A stretch of DNA of 64,000 bases from positions 62,001-126,000 of the forward strand of contig NZ_FRFF01000135.1 in assembly GCF_900143625.1 (NCBI RefSeq), read 5' to 3'. The notes beneath the pieces were generated by a model that was not told where the DNA came from, did no database searches, and saw nothing but the letters and a program-made list of their open reading frames with translations. Made by a program: the position numbers and the translations under genes. This DNA comes from Nocardiopsis sp. JB363 (GTDB lineage: Bacteria > Actinomycetota > Actinomycetes > Streptosporangiales > Streptosporangiaceae). This document shows, in pieces, positions 15,739 to 24,002 of this stretch (the stretch's first letter is position 1; each line of letters begins with the position of its first letter).

Positions 15739-17115
15739 ATGGACGCACGCGCCTACATCGACGACCACAAGGCCGAGTTCTTCAGCGCGCTCAAGGAGTG
15801 GCTGGCGATCCCCTCGATCTCCGCCGACCCCGAACACCACGAGGACGTGCGACGTTCGGCCCGGTGGCTCGCCGACCACCTCACCGAGACCGGCTTCCCC
15901 ACGGTCGAGGTCTGGGAGACGCCCGGCCTGCCCGCCGTGTTCGCCGAATGGCCCGCCGCGGACCCGAACGCGCCCACCGTGCTGGTCTACGGTCACCACG
16001 ACGTCCAGCCGGTCGACCCGCTCGACGAGTGGGAGACCGAACCGTTCGTCCCCACCGAGCGCGGCACCTCCCTGTACGCGCGCGGCGCCTCCGATGACAA
16101 GGGCCAAGTGCTCTTCCACGCCCTGGGCGTGAGCGCCGCCCTGGCCGCCTCGGGCGCGGACGCCCCGCCCGTCACGATCAAGCTGCTGGTCGAAGGCGAG
16201 GAGGAGTCCGGGTCGGTGCACTTCGCCGAGCTGATGAAGACCAACCGCGAACGTTTGGCCTGCGACGTCGCCGTCATCTCCGACACCACCATGTGGGCGC
16301 CCGACACCCCCTCCATGTGCGTGGGCATGCGCGGTGTCACCGACGTCGAGATCAACCTGTACGGCCCCGAGCGCGATCTGCACAGCGGCTCCTTCGGTGG
16401 TGCCGTCCCCAACCCGCTTAAGATCATGAGCGACCTGCTCTCCGGACTGCACGACGCCGACGACCGGGTCGCCGTCCCCGGTTTCTACGACGGTGTCGTC
16501 GAGGCCGGTGCCGAGGAGCGCGAGCTCATTTCTCGCCTGCCCTTCGACGAGGCGCAGTGGCTGGCCACCGCCGGGTCCACCGCCGCGCGCGGTGAGAAGG
16601 GCTACAGCACCCTGGAGCGTGTCTGGCTGCGACCCACCGCCGAGGTCAACGGAATGTGGGGCGGCCACACCGGCGCCGGCGGCAAGACGATCGTTCCGCG
16701 CTCCGCGCACGCCAAGATCAGCTTCCGCCTGGTCCCGGGACAGGAGCCCCTGGCGATCCAGGACCGCGTCCGCGAGTACGTGGAGGCGAACACCCCCGAC
16801 GGCGTCCGCGCCGAACTGGAGTTCGGTGGCCCCGGCGTGCGCGCCTGTGCCTCCGACCTGTCCTCCACCGCTCTGAAGGCCGCCCGCTCCGCCATGGGCC
16901 GCGCCTTCGGCAAGGAGGTCCTGTTCACCCGCGAGGGCGGCAGCGGGCCCGAGGCCGACATCGCCGACATCCTCGACACCCCTCTGGTGTTCGTGGCCGT
17001 GGGCCTCAACGAGGACCGCATCCACGCCCCCAACGAGAAGGTCGAGATGCCGTTGTTGCTCAAGGGCGCCGAGAGCGCCGCCCACCTGTGGGAGGAACTG
17101 GGCAAGGGCGCCTGA
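15739..17115 (+). CDS. M20-family metallo-dipeptidase
   Basis: This 458-residue enzyme has the di-zinc M20 peptidase layout: VLVYGHHDVQPVDP (His and Asp ligands at about 88-90), YARGASDDKGQ (bridging Asp), EGEEESGS (catalytic Glu pair near 155), a lid domain with the GGHTGAGGKTIVPRSAHAKIS segment, and a C-terminal REGGSGPEADI motif. M20 proteins of this subgroup hydrolyse dipeptides such as carnosine-like or Xaa-Xaa substrates in the cytoplasm. An AAAAGGA-type site precedes the ATG. It ends in a hairpin before nudC. Confidence 0.92.
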   Translation: MDARAYIDDHKAEFFSALKEWLAIPSISADPEHHEDVRRSARWLADHLTETGFPTVEVWETPGLPAVFAEWPAADPNAPTVLVYGHHDVQPVDPLDEWETEPFVPTERGTSLYARGASDDKGQVLFHALGVSAALAASGADAPPVTIKLLVEGEEESGSVHFAELMKTNRERLACDVAVISDTTMWAPDTPSMCVGMRGVTDVEINLYGPERDLHSGSFGGAVPNPLKIMSDLLSGLHDADDRVAVPGFYDGVVEAGAEERELISRLPFDEAQWLATAGSTAARGEKGYSTLERVWLRPTAEVNGMWGGHTGAGGKTIVPRSAHAKISFRLVPGQEPLAIQDRVREYVEANTPDGVRAELEFGGPGVRACASDLSSTALKAARSAMGRAFGKEVLFTREGGSGPEADIADILDTPLVFVAVGLNEDRIHAPNEKVEMPLLLKGAESAAHLWEELGKGA

Positions 17116-17131
17116 GCTCCCCACGGTCGCA

Positions 17132-17164
17132 CCCGCGCACTTCGTATCCGGCAAAGTGCGCGGG
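17132..17164 (+). terminator. hairpin after the dipeptidase gene
   Basis: CCCGCGCACTT pairs perfectly with AAGTGCGCGGG around an 11-base loop, 16 bp past the stop, and TTCCCC follows. It is a moderate intrinsic terminator separating the gene from nudC. Confidence 0.6.
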
Positions 17165-17239
17165 TTCCCCCGTCGGGAGTGCGCGGCGCCCCCGAACGCG
17201 TTACACCTGGTGTGCCGAGCACGAACACAGGAAGGCCCC

Positions 17240-18190
17240 ATGGACTCCGACTCCGTACCCGCACTCTCCCGCGCCGCGGTCGACTCCGCCGGACACCGCC
17301 GAGGTGACGACGAGTGGCTGGCCAAGGCCTGGGCCGATACGAACACCCGGGTGCTGGTCTTGGAGGGCGGCGAACCCGGAAGCTACGGCTGGCAGGCGCT
17401 GATGGCCAAACAGTCCCGCGCCCTGGTCACCACCGGCGAGACCCGAGAGCTCGTCCTCATCACGCCCGAGCAGGCGCCCAAGGGCGAGCGCTACCTCCTG
17501 GGCAGCGACGGGGAACGCGCGTACTTCGCGGTGCGCTCCCACCAGGAGCTGGCCGTCAACCCCGTCGCGGAACCCGCGTCGTTGCGCGAGGTCGGCACTG
17601 TCCTCGACGACCACGACACCGGTCTGTTCACCCGGGCCATCGCCCTGGCCAACTGGAACGCCACCCACGGCTTCTGCCCCCGTTGCGGTTCCCGCACCCG
17701 GATCGAGAAGGCGGGACACGTGCGGGTCTGCGAGGAGGAGGGCACCGAGCAGTTCCCCCGGATGGACCCGGCGGTCATCATGCTGGTGCACCGTGAACGC
17801 GATGGCCGGGACGAGGCGCTGCTGGGCAGCAACCCGAACTGGGACGCACGGCGTTTCTCGGTGCTGGCCGGGTTCGTCGACGCCGGGGAGTCCCTGGAAC
17901 AGGCGGTCGTCCGCGAGGTCGCCGAGGAGACGGGTGTGATCGTGGAGAACCCGCGCTACCTGTCCTCTCAGCCCTGGCCGTTCCCGCGCAGCCTCATGGT
18001 GGGCTACACCGCGCTCGCGGTGGGGGAGAGCGTGGCCACCGACGACGAGATCGCCGAGGCCCGCTGGTTCACCCGACCCGAACTCGCGGCGGCGGCGAGG
18101 GACGGAGAGGTGATCCTGCCCGGACGGATCTCCATCGCGCGCACCCTCATCGAGCACTGGTACGGGGGTCGACTGCCCGGCGGCTGGTAG
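17240..18190 (+). CDS. nudC: NAD(+) diphosphatase / RNA deNADding enzyme NudC
   Basis: NudC splits NADH and NAD and removes NAD caps from RNA. The 316-residue protein has an N-terminal domain, a zinc-ribbon region (FCPRCG, then VC), a full Nudix box (GFVDAGESLEQAVVREVAEE, then TGV) and the family signature SQPWPFPRSLMVGY. Only three zinc-ribbon Cys are present; Glu occupies the fourth place, as I recall for other actinobacterial NudC. The ATG at 17240 follows GGAAGG. A mycobacterial homologue lies at the same place between adnB and uvrD2. Confidence 0.93.
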   Translation: MDSDSVPALSRAAVDSAGHRRGDDEWLAKAWADTNTRVLVLEGGEPGSYGWQALMAKQSRALVTTGETRELVLITPEQAPKGERYLLGSDGERAYFAVRSHQELAVNPVAEPASLREVGTVLDDHDTGLFTRAIALANWNATHGFCPRCGSRTRIEKAGHVRVCEEEGTEQFPRMDPAVIMLVHRERDGRDEALLGSNPNWDARRFSVLAGFVDAGESLEQAVVREVAEETGVIVENPRYLSSQPWPFPRSLMVGYTALAVGESVATDDEIAEARWFTRPELAAAARDGEVILPGRISIARTLIEHWYGGRLPGGW

Positions 18191-18263
18191 CCCCGAGGAC
18201 GGTCGGGCTGAAGAAGGTCGGGCCGAAGCGCCGGCGGAGGTGCCGAAGGACTCGACACGGCGA

Positions 18264-18305
18264 AGCCGCGGACCGTCCGTCCCCCGTGTCGGACGGTCCG
18301 CGGCT
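18264..18305. terminator. strong bidirectional terminator between nudC and the ANTAR gene
   Basis: A perfect 16-bp stem (AGCCGCGGACCGTCCG and its complement) with a 10-base loop lies between the two convergent genes. Confidence 0.8.
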
Positions 18306-18345
18306 CACCACTCGTGTGGGCCGGCCCGATCGGACCGGCGCCCGA

Positions 18346-18828
18346 TCAGACTTCGCCGAGTTCGTCCGGCAGGACGGTCAGTGGGCTGGTGCTGCTCTCC
18401 ACCACGTCCCCGGCCAGGTCGGCCACCTTGCGCCCACGCGAACGCGCGGAGGAACGCAGCCGCTCGAACGCCTCGCGAGGCGGCATCGTGTGCCGCTCCG
18501 CCAGGACGCCGATCGCCTGCTCCACCACCACACGTGAGTGCAGCGCGTGCTCCAACTGCGCGATGGTGTGCTTCAGGCGATCCACCTCCGAAGCCCCCTC
18601 GGGGGCCCGTCCCGGTGCCTGGGCGCGGGGGCGTGGCCCCCCGGCCTCCGAGGTGAGCAGGTCCGCCAGCACCATCGCGCTGATCAGGTCCGGGGCGTCG
18701 TCGCATCTCTGCCCGCCGCCCACACGCCACCCGTGCGGGGTGCGTCGCACCACTTCGGCGTCCACCGTGTCGGTGGTCGCTATGTCATGAGGTCTCACGT
18801 CGTCCCCCAACTCCACACTCCCCGTCAT
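18346..18828 (-). CDS. ANTAR-domain RNA-binding regulator
   Basis: The C-terminal half of this 160-residue protein is an ANTAR three-helix domain (LEHALHSRVVVEQAIGVLAE, then AFERLRSSARSRGRKVADLA, about 90-150), which binds paired hairpins in nascent RNA to prevent termination. The N-terminal 75 residues are short and lack a recognisable GAF or receiver domain, so the signal input is unclear. A Pro/Ala linker separates the parts. The domain call is firm; the target is unknown. Confidence 0.85.
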   Translation of the reverse strand: MTGSVELGDDVRPHDIATTDTVDAEVVRRTPHGWRVGGGQRCDDAPDLISAMVLADLLTSEAGGPRPRAQAPGRAPEGASEVDRLKHTIAQLEHALHSRVVVEQAIGVLAERHTMPPREAFERLRSSARSRGRKVADLAGDVVESSTSPLTVLPDELGEV

Positions 18829-18902
18829 GTACAGGTCTGCCGGTGTCGGCCGGGCCGCCCAGGACCGGGGTGTGGTCGCCCTGAGGGAGGGCTCCCCATC
18901 GG

Positions 18903-18925
18903 GCGGGCCGCGTGAGGCGGCCCGC
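18903..18925 (-). terminator. hairpin after the mycoredoxin gene
   Basis: GCGGGCCGC pairs with GCGGCCCGC around GTGAG, 11 bp beyond the mycoredoxin stop on the minus strand. There is no T-run. Confidence 0.5.
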
Positions 18926-18935
18926 GCCGTCGGTC

Positions 18936-19196
18936 CTAGGCCAGCTCGGCCAACTTCTTCTTCACTTGAGCGAGCGACGGGTTGGTCATGGCCGAGTCGT
19001 CGCTGAAGACCAGGGTGGGAACCGTCTGGTTTCCACCGTTGACCTTCGACACGAGATCCGCGGCCTCCGGGTGCTCCTCGATGTTCACCTCTCGGCCGGT
19101 GATGCCCTCACGGGCCAGCTGGCTCTTGAGCCGCTTGCAGTAGCCGCACCAGGGGGTGGTGTACATCGTGAACCGCTCGGTACCGGTACTCGTCAT
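18936..19196 (-). CDS. mycoredoxin (glutaredoxin-like, mycothiol-dependent)
   Basis: This 86-residue thioredoxin-fold protein has the CGYC active site at residues 17-20 and the cis-proline TVP loop (GGNQTVPTLVFSD). In actinobacteria such proteins use mycothiol to reduce mixed disulfides formed during oxidative stress. The length and the position next to uvrD2 match mycoredoxin-1 (Rv3198A). The ATG at 19196 is preferred over the longer frame upstream because the fold begins there. It is divergent from uvrD2. Confidence 0.92.
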   Translation of the reverse strand: MTSTGTERFTMYTTPWCGYCKRLKSQLAREGITGREVNIEEHPEAADLVSKVNGGNQTVPTLVFSDDSAMTNPSLAQVKKKLAELA

Positions 19197-19453
19197 CTCG
19201 CTCACGTCTTTTCCGTGTCGACTGCCATGGTTCGGGAAGATCCCGACAGTTCCAACACCGAGGAACCTGAGCCGCTTCCCATGGCGGTTCGACACAACGT
19301 GGGACGCCTCACAGACGCGACTGGTTCTTGAATGTGTCACTCGGTTCGTTCGGCCTGTTCAGGGTGGGGCTGTGGACGGTCGACTCCGACAGGCGCCGAT
19401 ACTTGAGAGACTGTCCACCCAGACCCACCCGTCCGACCAGATGCAGGAGCACC

Positions 19454-21562
19454 ATGGACCCCGACCGTGTCCTGGAGGGACTGGACCCGGAACAGACCGA
19501 GGCGGCACGCGCGCTGCGCGGACCCGTGTGCATCCTGGCGGGTGCGGGCACGGGCAAGACCCGGGCCATCACGCATCGGATCGCGTACGCCGTGGCCGGT
19601 GGGGTCGTCTCCGAACAGCAGGTCCTCGCGGTCACCTTCACCGCGCGCGCCGCCGGTGAGATGCGCGGCCGACTCCGTTCCCTGGGCGCTCCCAGGGTCC
19701 AGGCCCGCACCTTCCACGCGGCCGCCTTGCGCCAGCTCTCCTTCTTCTGGCCGCAAGTGGTCGGCGGTGAGAAACCCACCCTGATCGACAGCAAGATCAA
19801 GGTGGTGGCGCGCGCCGCCAACGCCGTGGGTCTGCAACCGGACCGGACCGGACTGCGCGACCTCGCCAGCGAGATCGAGTGGTCCAAGGTCACACAGGTG
19901 CGCGCCGACGACTACGACAAGGCCATCGTCAAGGCCGGCCGACAGGCGCCCATGCCCGCGGTCGAGGTCGCCCGGGTCTTCGAGGCCTACGAGGAGCTGT
20001 GCCGTGAGCACAATCTGCTCGACTTCGAGTCCATGCTCGAACTCACCGCGGGGATGATCAACGAGTACCCGGCCATCGCCCAGCGGGTCCGCGACCAGTA
20101 CCGGTACTTCGTCGTCGACGAGTTCCAGGACGTCAACCCACTGCAAAAACTCCTGCTGGACGCCTGGCTCGGCGACCGCGACGACCTGTGCGTGGTCGGC
20201 GACCCCAGCCAGACCATCTACTCCTTCGCCGGCGCCACCCCCGGTTACCTCACCGGGTTCGGGGCCCGTTTCCCGCACGCCACCATGGTGCGGCTGGTCC
20301 GCGACTACCGGTCCACCCCCCAGGTCGTCCGTGTGGCCAACCACGTGATCGGCCAGGCCAAGGGCGGGACCGCGGCCGAGCACCTCACCCTCCAGGCCCA
20401 GCGCGCCGATGGGCCGGACCCCATCTACCAGGAGTACGACGACGAGCTCGCGGAGGCCAACGGCGTCGCCCGCAAGATCAGCGTCCTGCTGGAGGAGGGG
20501 ACGCCCGCGAGCGAGATCGCGGTCCTGGTGCGCATCAACTCCCAATCCGCCGCCTACGAGCAGGCACTGAGCGACCAGGACGTGCCCTACACGGTGCGCG
20601 GCTCCACCCGTTTCTTCGAGCGTCCCGAGATCAGGAAGGCCGTGCACACCCTGCGCGGGGCCCGACAGAGCGCCGCCGACGAGCAGGACGAACCCCTGGT
20701 GCGGACCGTGCGTCACCTGCTGTCCCAGATGGGGTTGACCGACGCCGCGCCCGAGGGCCGTCAGGCCCGGGAACGCTGGGAGTCCCTGTCGGCCCTGGCC
20801 CAGCTGGCCGAGGACATGGCGGCCAGACCCGGACCCGGTGGGCGGTCCGCCACCATGGCCGACTTCGTCGACGAGCTCGAAACGCGCATGGCCACCGAGC
20901 ACGCGCCCGGCTTCGAGGGGGTCACCATCGCCTCCCTGCACTCCGCGAAGGGCCTGGAATGGGACGCGGTGTTCCTGGCCGGGTTGACCGAGGGCATGAT
21001 GCCCATCATCTACGCCGAGAGCGACGAGGAGGTCGAGGAGGAACGCCGACTCTTCTACGTGGGCGTCACCCGCGCCCGTGAACACCTGGCGATGTCCTGG
21101 TCGCTGGCGCGTTCGCCCGGGGGCCGCAAGACCCGAAAGCCCTCGCGGTTCCTCGACGGACTGCGGCCCGCCTCGCCCTCCACGGGCGCGCGTCGGGATC
21201 GACGCAAGGGCGGGGTGGTGCGTTGCCGGGTATGTTCCAACACGCTCACCGACATCACCGAACGCAAGCTCGGGCGCTGTGTGGACTGTCCCTCCACCTA
21301 CGACGAGGCGTTGCTGGAACGGATGCGCGACTGGCGGCGCCGGACCGCGCAGGAACAGAAGGTCCCCGCCTACGTGATCTTCACCGACGCCACCCTGCAG
21401 GCCATCGCGGAACAGGAACCGAGCAGCGTGTCCCAGCTCTCCGCGGTATCCGGGATCGGCGCGGTGAAGCTGGATCGCTACGGTGAGGCGGTGCTCGCGC
21501 TGGTGGCGGGCGACGACCCGGAGGGGCCGACTTCCGGTGACGGAGAGGAAGAGGATGAGTGA
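19454..21562 (+). CDS. uvrD2: UvrD2-type SF1 helicase with zinc module and HRDC domain
   Basis: This 702-residue 3'-5' DNA helicase has GAGTGKT near 31-37, DEFQDVNP near 222, GDPSQTIYSFAG, HSAKGLEWDAV and VGVTRAREHLAMS. After the motor comes a four-Cys module (CRVC and CVDC, at about 593-615) and a C-terminal HRDC domain (QEQKVPAYVIFTDATLQAIA onward). Both are diagnostic of mycobacterial UvrD2, in which the tetra-Cys module is needed for unwinding. AGGAG precedes the ATG. The end overlaps tesB by 8 bp. Confidence 0.94.
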   Translation: MDPDRVLEGLDPEQTEAARALRGPVCILAGAGTGKTRAITHRIAYAVAGGVVSEQQVLAVTFTARAAGEMRGRLRSLGAPRVQARTFHAAALRQLSFFWPQVVGGEKPTLIDSKIKVVARAANAVGLQPDRTGLRDLASEIEWSKVTQVRADDYDKAIVKAGRQAPMPAVEVARVFEAYEELCREHNLLDFESMLELTAGMINEYPAIAQRVRDQYRYFVVDEFQDVNPLQKLLLDAWLGDRDDLCVVGDPSQTIYSFAGATPGYLTGFGARFPHATMVRLVRDYRSTPQVVRVANHVIGQAKGGTAAEHLTLQAQRADGPDPIYQEYDDELAEANGVARKISVLLEEGTPASEIAVLVRINSQSAAYEQALSDQDVPYTVRGSTRFFERPEIRKAVHTLRGARQSAADEQDEPLVRTVRHLLSQMGLTDAAPEGRQARERWESLSALAQLAEDMAARPGPGGRSATMADFVDELETRMATEHAPGFEGVTIASLHSAKGLEWDAVFLAGLTEGMMPIIYAESDEEVEEERRLFYVGVTRAREHLAMSWSLARSPGGRKTRKPSRFLDGLRPASPSTGARRDRRKGGVVRCRVCSNTLTDITERKLGRCVDCPSTYDEALLERMRDWRRRTAQEQKVPAYVIFTDATLQAIAEQEPSSVSQLSAVSGIGAVKLDRYGEAVLALVAGDDPEGPTSGDGEEEDE

Positions 21563-22445
21563 CGGCTTCGACGTCGGCGATGGCGGGCAGTCCCTGGCCC
21601 AGCTGCTGAAGGTCCTGGACCTGGAGCGGATCGAGGAGAACATCTTCCGGGGGATCAGCCCGGAAGAGGGGCCCCAAAGGGTCTTCGGCGGTCTGGTCGC
21701 CGGCCAGGCCCTGGTGGCTGCGGGCCGGACGGTGCCCGTCGAGCGGTACGTGCACTCCCTGCACGCCTACTTCATCCGGCCGGGCGATCCGTCGGTGCCG
21801 ATCGTCTACGAGGTCGACCGGGTCCGCGACGGGCGCTCCTTCACCACTCGCCGGGTGGTGGCCATCCAGCACGGCAAGGCGATATTCACGCTGTCGGCCT
21901 CCTTCCACAAGGAGGAGCCCGGGCTGGACCACCAGATCCCGATGCCGGACGTGCCACCGCCGGAGGAACTGACGAGTACCCGCGAACGGCTGCGAGAGGC
22001 CTTCGGCAAGGTGCCGAACTTCGTTCAGTGGCACCCCATCGAGATGCGACCGGTGGGCGCGATGTCCTTCGAGGCGGAACGCGACCCGGAGCTGCGGACC
22101 GCCACCAACCCGGTGTGGTTCAAGGTCGACGGCAGGCTCCCCGACGACCGTCTCACCCAGGTGTGCCTGATGACCTACGCCTCCGACATGACGCTGCTGG
22201 ACACCGTCCTGCTGCGGCACGGGCGTTCGTTCGCGGGCATCGCCATGGCCAGCCTGGACCACGCGATGTGGTTCCACCGTCCCTTCCGCGCCGACGAGTG
22301 GCTGCTGTACGCGCAGGAGTCCCCGACCGCGCAGGGCGCACGGGGGTTGGCGCGGGGATTGGTGTACACCCGCGACGGACAGCTCGTCTGCTCCGTCATG
22401 CAGGAGGGGATGATCCGCGTGGTGGACGCCGAAGGCTGGTCCTGA
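21555..22445 (+). CDS. tesB: acyl-CoA thioesterase II (TesB)
   Basis: TesB hydrolyses medium- and long-chain acyl-CoA to free fatty acid and CoA. The 296-residue protein is a double hot-dog fold with the N-terminal RVFGGLVAGQALVAAGRTV and HSLHAYFIRPGDP motifs and the C-terminal SLDHAMWFHRPFRADEWLLY block, where Asp, then the Thr/Gln region, form the active site. Its ATG lies inside the end of uvrD2, so the two are co-transcribed, an arrangement with no obvious functional link. The next transcript is the whiB7 leader. Confidence 0.93.
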   Translation: MSDGFDVGDGGQSLAQLLKVLDLERIEENIFRGISPEEGPQRVFGGLVAGQALVAAGRTVPVERYVHSLHAYFIRPGDPSVPIVYEVDRVRDGRSFTTRRVVAIQHGKAIFTLSASFHKEEPGLDHQIPMPDVPPPEELTSTRERLREAFGKVPNFVQWHPIEMRPVGAMSFEAERDPELRTATNPVWFKVDGRLPDDRLTQVCLMTYASDMTLLDTVLLRHGRSFAGIAMASLDHAMWFHRPFRADEWLLYAQESPTAQGARGLARGLVYTRDGQLVCSVMQEGMIRVVDAEGWS

Positions 22446-22566
22446 GGGGTTCGGCGGGCGGACCTGGGAGGACGCCTCGACAGGGGCAGGAGGGGAGAGG
22501 TCGACACTCTCCGACTCGCCGCCGGCGCCGTGAAAGTTTTGGCCGGATGTGGACGTTTTCGCAGGT

Positions 22567-22606
22567 CAAAAATGGGTTGCCCTCTTCTACTGGGCGACCG
22601 TAGTGT
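22567..22606 (+). promoter_or_regulatory. WhiB7-type promoter of the whiB7 leader
   Basis: An AT-rich CAAAAAT (22567-22573) ends exactly 3 bp before a -35 TTGCCC (22577-22582), which is 18 bp from a -10 TAGTGT (22601-22606). An AT-rich patch 3 bp upstream of -35 is the known mark of promoters activated by WhiB7, whose AT-hook contacts it. Transcription would start near 22613. Confidence 0.7.
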
Positions 22607-22619
22607 GTACAACGTCGCA

Positions 22620-22664
22620 ATGACCGCTCTCGGTTCAGGTGCAAGACCCTGTGCCCGACTTTGA
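22620..22664 (+). CDS. 14-codon upstream ORF in the whiB7 leader
   Basis: ATG at 22620 lies about 7 bases after the predicted transcription start and reads MTALGSGARPCARL before TGA at 22662-22664. It would be translated nearly leaderless. The stop overlaps the ribosome site (AAGGAGGT) of the next ORF. WhiB7/WblC leaders in mycobacteria and Streptomyces carry short upstream ORFs whose stalled translation permits read-through into the regulator. The role here is inferred from position. Confidence 0.55.
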   Translation: MTALGSGARPCARL

Positions 22665-22681
22665 AGGAGGTGCCCGATCTG

Positions 22682-23032
22682 ATGATGACGAAGAAGCAGC
22701 AGACCACCGGTTTCGCAGCCGCTTGGCAGTCGTTCGTGCCGTCCTTCGGCTTGGGCATCGACCTGAGCGGTGACGCCTTCGAGCGCACTTTCGGTGGCGA
22801 CCGTATGAACACCCTGGGCGGCGTGGCCGCCTCCGACACGGGCCTACTCCTCGCCGGAGTTTCCGTGTCCGAGGGGACCACTGTGTCCGAACCCGGTGTC
22901 ATCGGCGCCCTGCGCGACGAGTCCGGACTCGCCCTTGATCGTGGCGAGTTCACCGGTGGCATCCACGCCCTGAAGGAAACCCGGCGCCGTTATGGCGCAT
23001 CGGGGGAGTGTCCACGGAGGATTCCGGCCTAG
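22682..23032 (+). CDS. leader ORF of unknown function upstream of whiB7
   Basis: This 116-codon frame starts MMTKKQQTTGFAAAWQSFVP after a near-perfect AAGGAGGT and keeps a high-GC third position to its TAG. No family is recognised and there is no signal peptide or membrane helix. It sits between the short upstream ORF and an intrinsic terminator, so it may be a real small protein or simply the translated part of an attenuator. Its stop is 19 bp before the terminator stem. Confidence 0.5.
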   Translation: MMTKKQQTTGFAAAWQSFVPSFGLGIDLSGDAFERTFGGDRMNTLGGVAASDTGLLLAGVSVSEGTTVSEPGVIGALRDESGLALDRGEFTGGIHALKETRRRYGASGECPRRIPA

Positions 23033-23050
23033 CCGGCGTTCCACTCCGTG

Positions 23051-23088
23051 GCCGCGGACCCCGATAAGGGGCCCGCGGCTTTCTTTGT
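23051..23088 (+). terminator. intrinsic terminator in the whiB7 leader
   Basis: GCCGCGG-a-CCCC pairs with GGGG-c-CCGCGGC around GATAA, followed by TTTCTTTGT. It lies between the leader ORFs and whiB7, so without read-through whiB7 would not be transcribed from the upstream promoter. Confidence 0.85.
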
Positions 23089-23226
23089 ATCTCCGTCAGG
23101 CCCTCCGTCCCCCAGGGGCGGAGAGAAGACGGCGACATCGCAGAGTCCAGGTCCCTCACCGGACCGGTTCCGGTGATCGAACACCGACCGCGTTGTACGA
23201 ACGATCAAAGATCTTGGAGGGCACCG

Positions 23227-23505
23227 ATGCTTGCGTCGGTCCTGGTAACGCCCCAGCTGGGTGAAGTCGACATCCCTTGCCGTCGAGAGCCGGACCTGTT
23301 CTTCGCGGAGGCTCCCGCCGACGTCGAGGCGGCGAAGGCCATCTGTGGGGACTGTCCCATCAAGGAGCAGTGCTTGGCGGACGCCCTGGAGCGGGGTGAG
23401 CCGTGGGGCGTCTGGGGCGGGCAGCTGCTCGTCTCCGGTCAGGTGGTGGCGCGCAAGCGCCCCCGTGGCCGCCCCCGGAAGAACCCGGCCCCCGTCGCGG
23501 CCTGA
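23227..23505 (+). CDS. whiB7: WhiB7/WblC redox regulator of intrinsic drug resistance
   Basis: WhiB7 binds the primary sigma factor and activates genes for resistance to ribosome-targeting antibiotics, including its own. The 92-residue protein has the four iron-sulfur Cys C18, C40, C43 and C49 (C-X21-C-X2-C-X5-C), the GVWGG turn and a C-terminal AT-hook RGRPRK at 80-85; the AT-hook separates WhiB7 from other WhiB proteins. The ATG at 23227 follows GGAGG. Its place after uvrD2 matches Rv3197A and wblC. Expression is probably controlled by the long leader. Confidence 0.95.
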   Translation: MLASVLVTPQLGEVDIPCRREPDLFFAEAPADVEAAKAICGDCPIKEQCLADALERGEPWGVWGGQLLVSGQVVARKRPRGRPRKNPAPVAA

Positions 23506-23562
23506 GGGCCGCGACCATCTCGTCTCACAAAGCACGCACGATCGAAGAGGACTCGAAGAGCG

Positions 23563-23721
23563 ATGATGCAGGAACTCATGCGAATGGTGGAGCGGACCGA
23601 GCAGGAGCCGAGAGAGCACCAGCTCAGAAGGATGGGTGCCCGACAGCTGCGCGCCCGTCAGCGGGAGGAGCGCCGCTTGGAGGAATCGCTCATGGAAATC
23701 GCGTGGTCGCGGCTGTGTTGA
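23563..23721 (+). CDS. small charged protein downstream of whiB7
   Basis: ATG-ATG at 23563 opens a 52-codon frame ending TGA at 23721. The product is highly charged and helical (REHQLRRMGARQLRARQREE in the middle), with no Cys until the last residue. The ribosome site is weak. It lies 57 bp after whiB7 and immediately before a perfect 18-bp terminator, so it may be the last gene of the whiB7 transcript. No family is recognised. Confidence 0.45.
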   Translation: MMQELMRMVERTEQEPREHQLRRMGARQLRARQREERRLEESLMEIAWSRLC

Positions 23722-23748
23722 CGCCGATCCACTCGGTGACTCGGTGAA

Positions 23749-23795
23749 CGAGACCGGGCGGACCCCTGAACGAGGGGGTCCGCCCGGTCTCGTTT
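23749..23795 (+). terminator. strong terminator closing the whiB7 unit
   Basis: A perfect 18-bp stem (23749-23766 with 23775-23792) and 8-base loop is followed by TTT. It starts 28 bp past the small charged ORF. Confidence 0.9.
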
Positions 23796-24002
23796 CGATA
23801 ACCAAAATGCCGATGGGTGAGACTCTCGGAGGCTCGGTGTGTCCTGTCTCACCGGCCTGGAAGGGGCCTGGTCACAGCGAAACGTGCTCCACCGTGGTGC
23901 TTCCCGGTCCGGGCCGGTGACCTGGACATCGGGTCGACTCACTGACATATCGGACCACGGCACACCTGTTCGGAAACGCTCCTCTGGGCTACCGTAAACT
24001 TC

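Noticed and set aside
22396..22962. A 188-codon minus-strand frame over the whiB7 leader
   Set aside because: No ribosome site and no family. It runs against the leader promoter and its residue content looks antisense.
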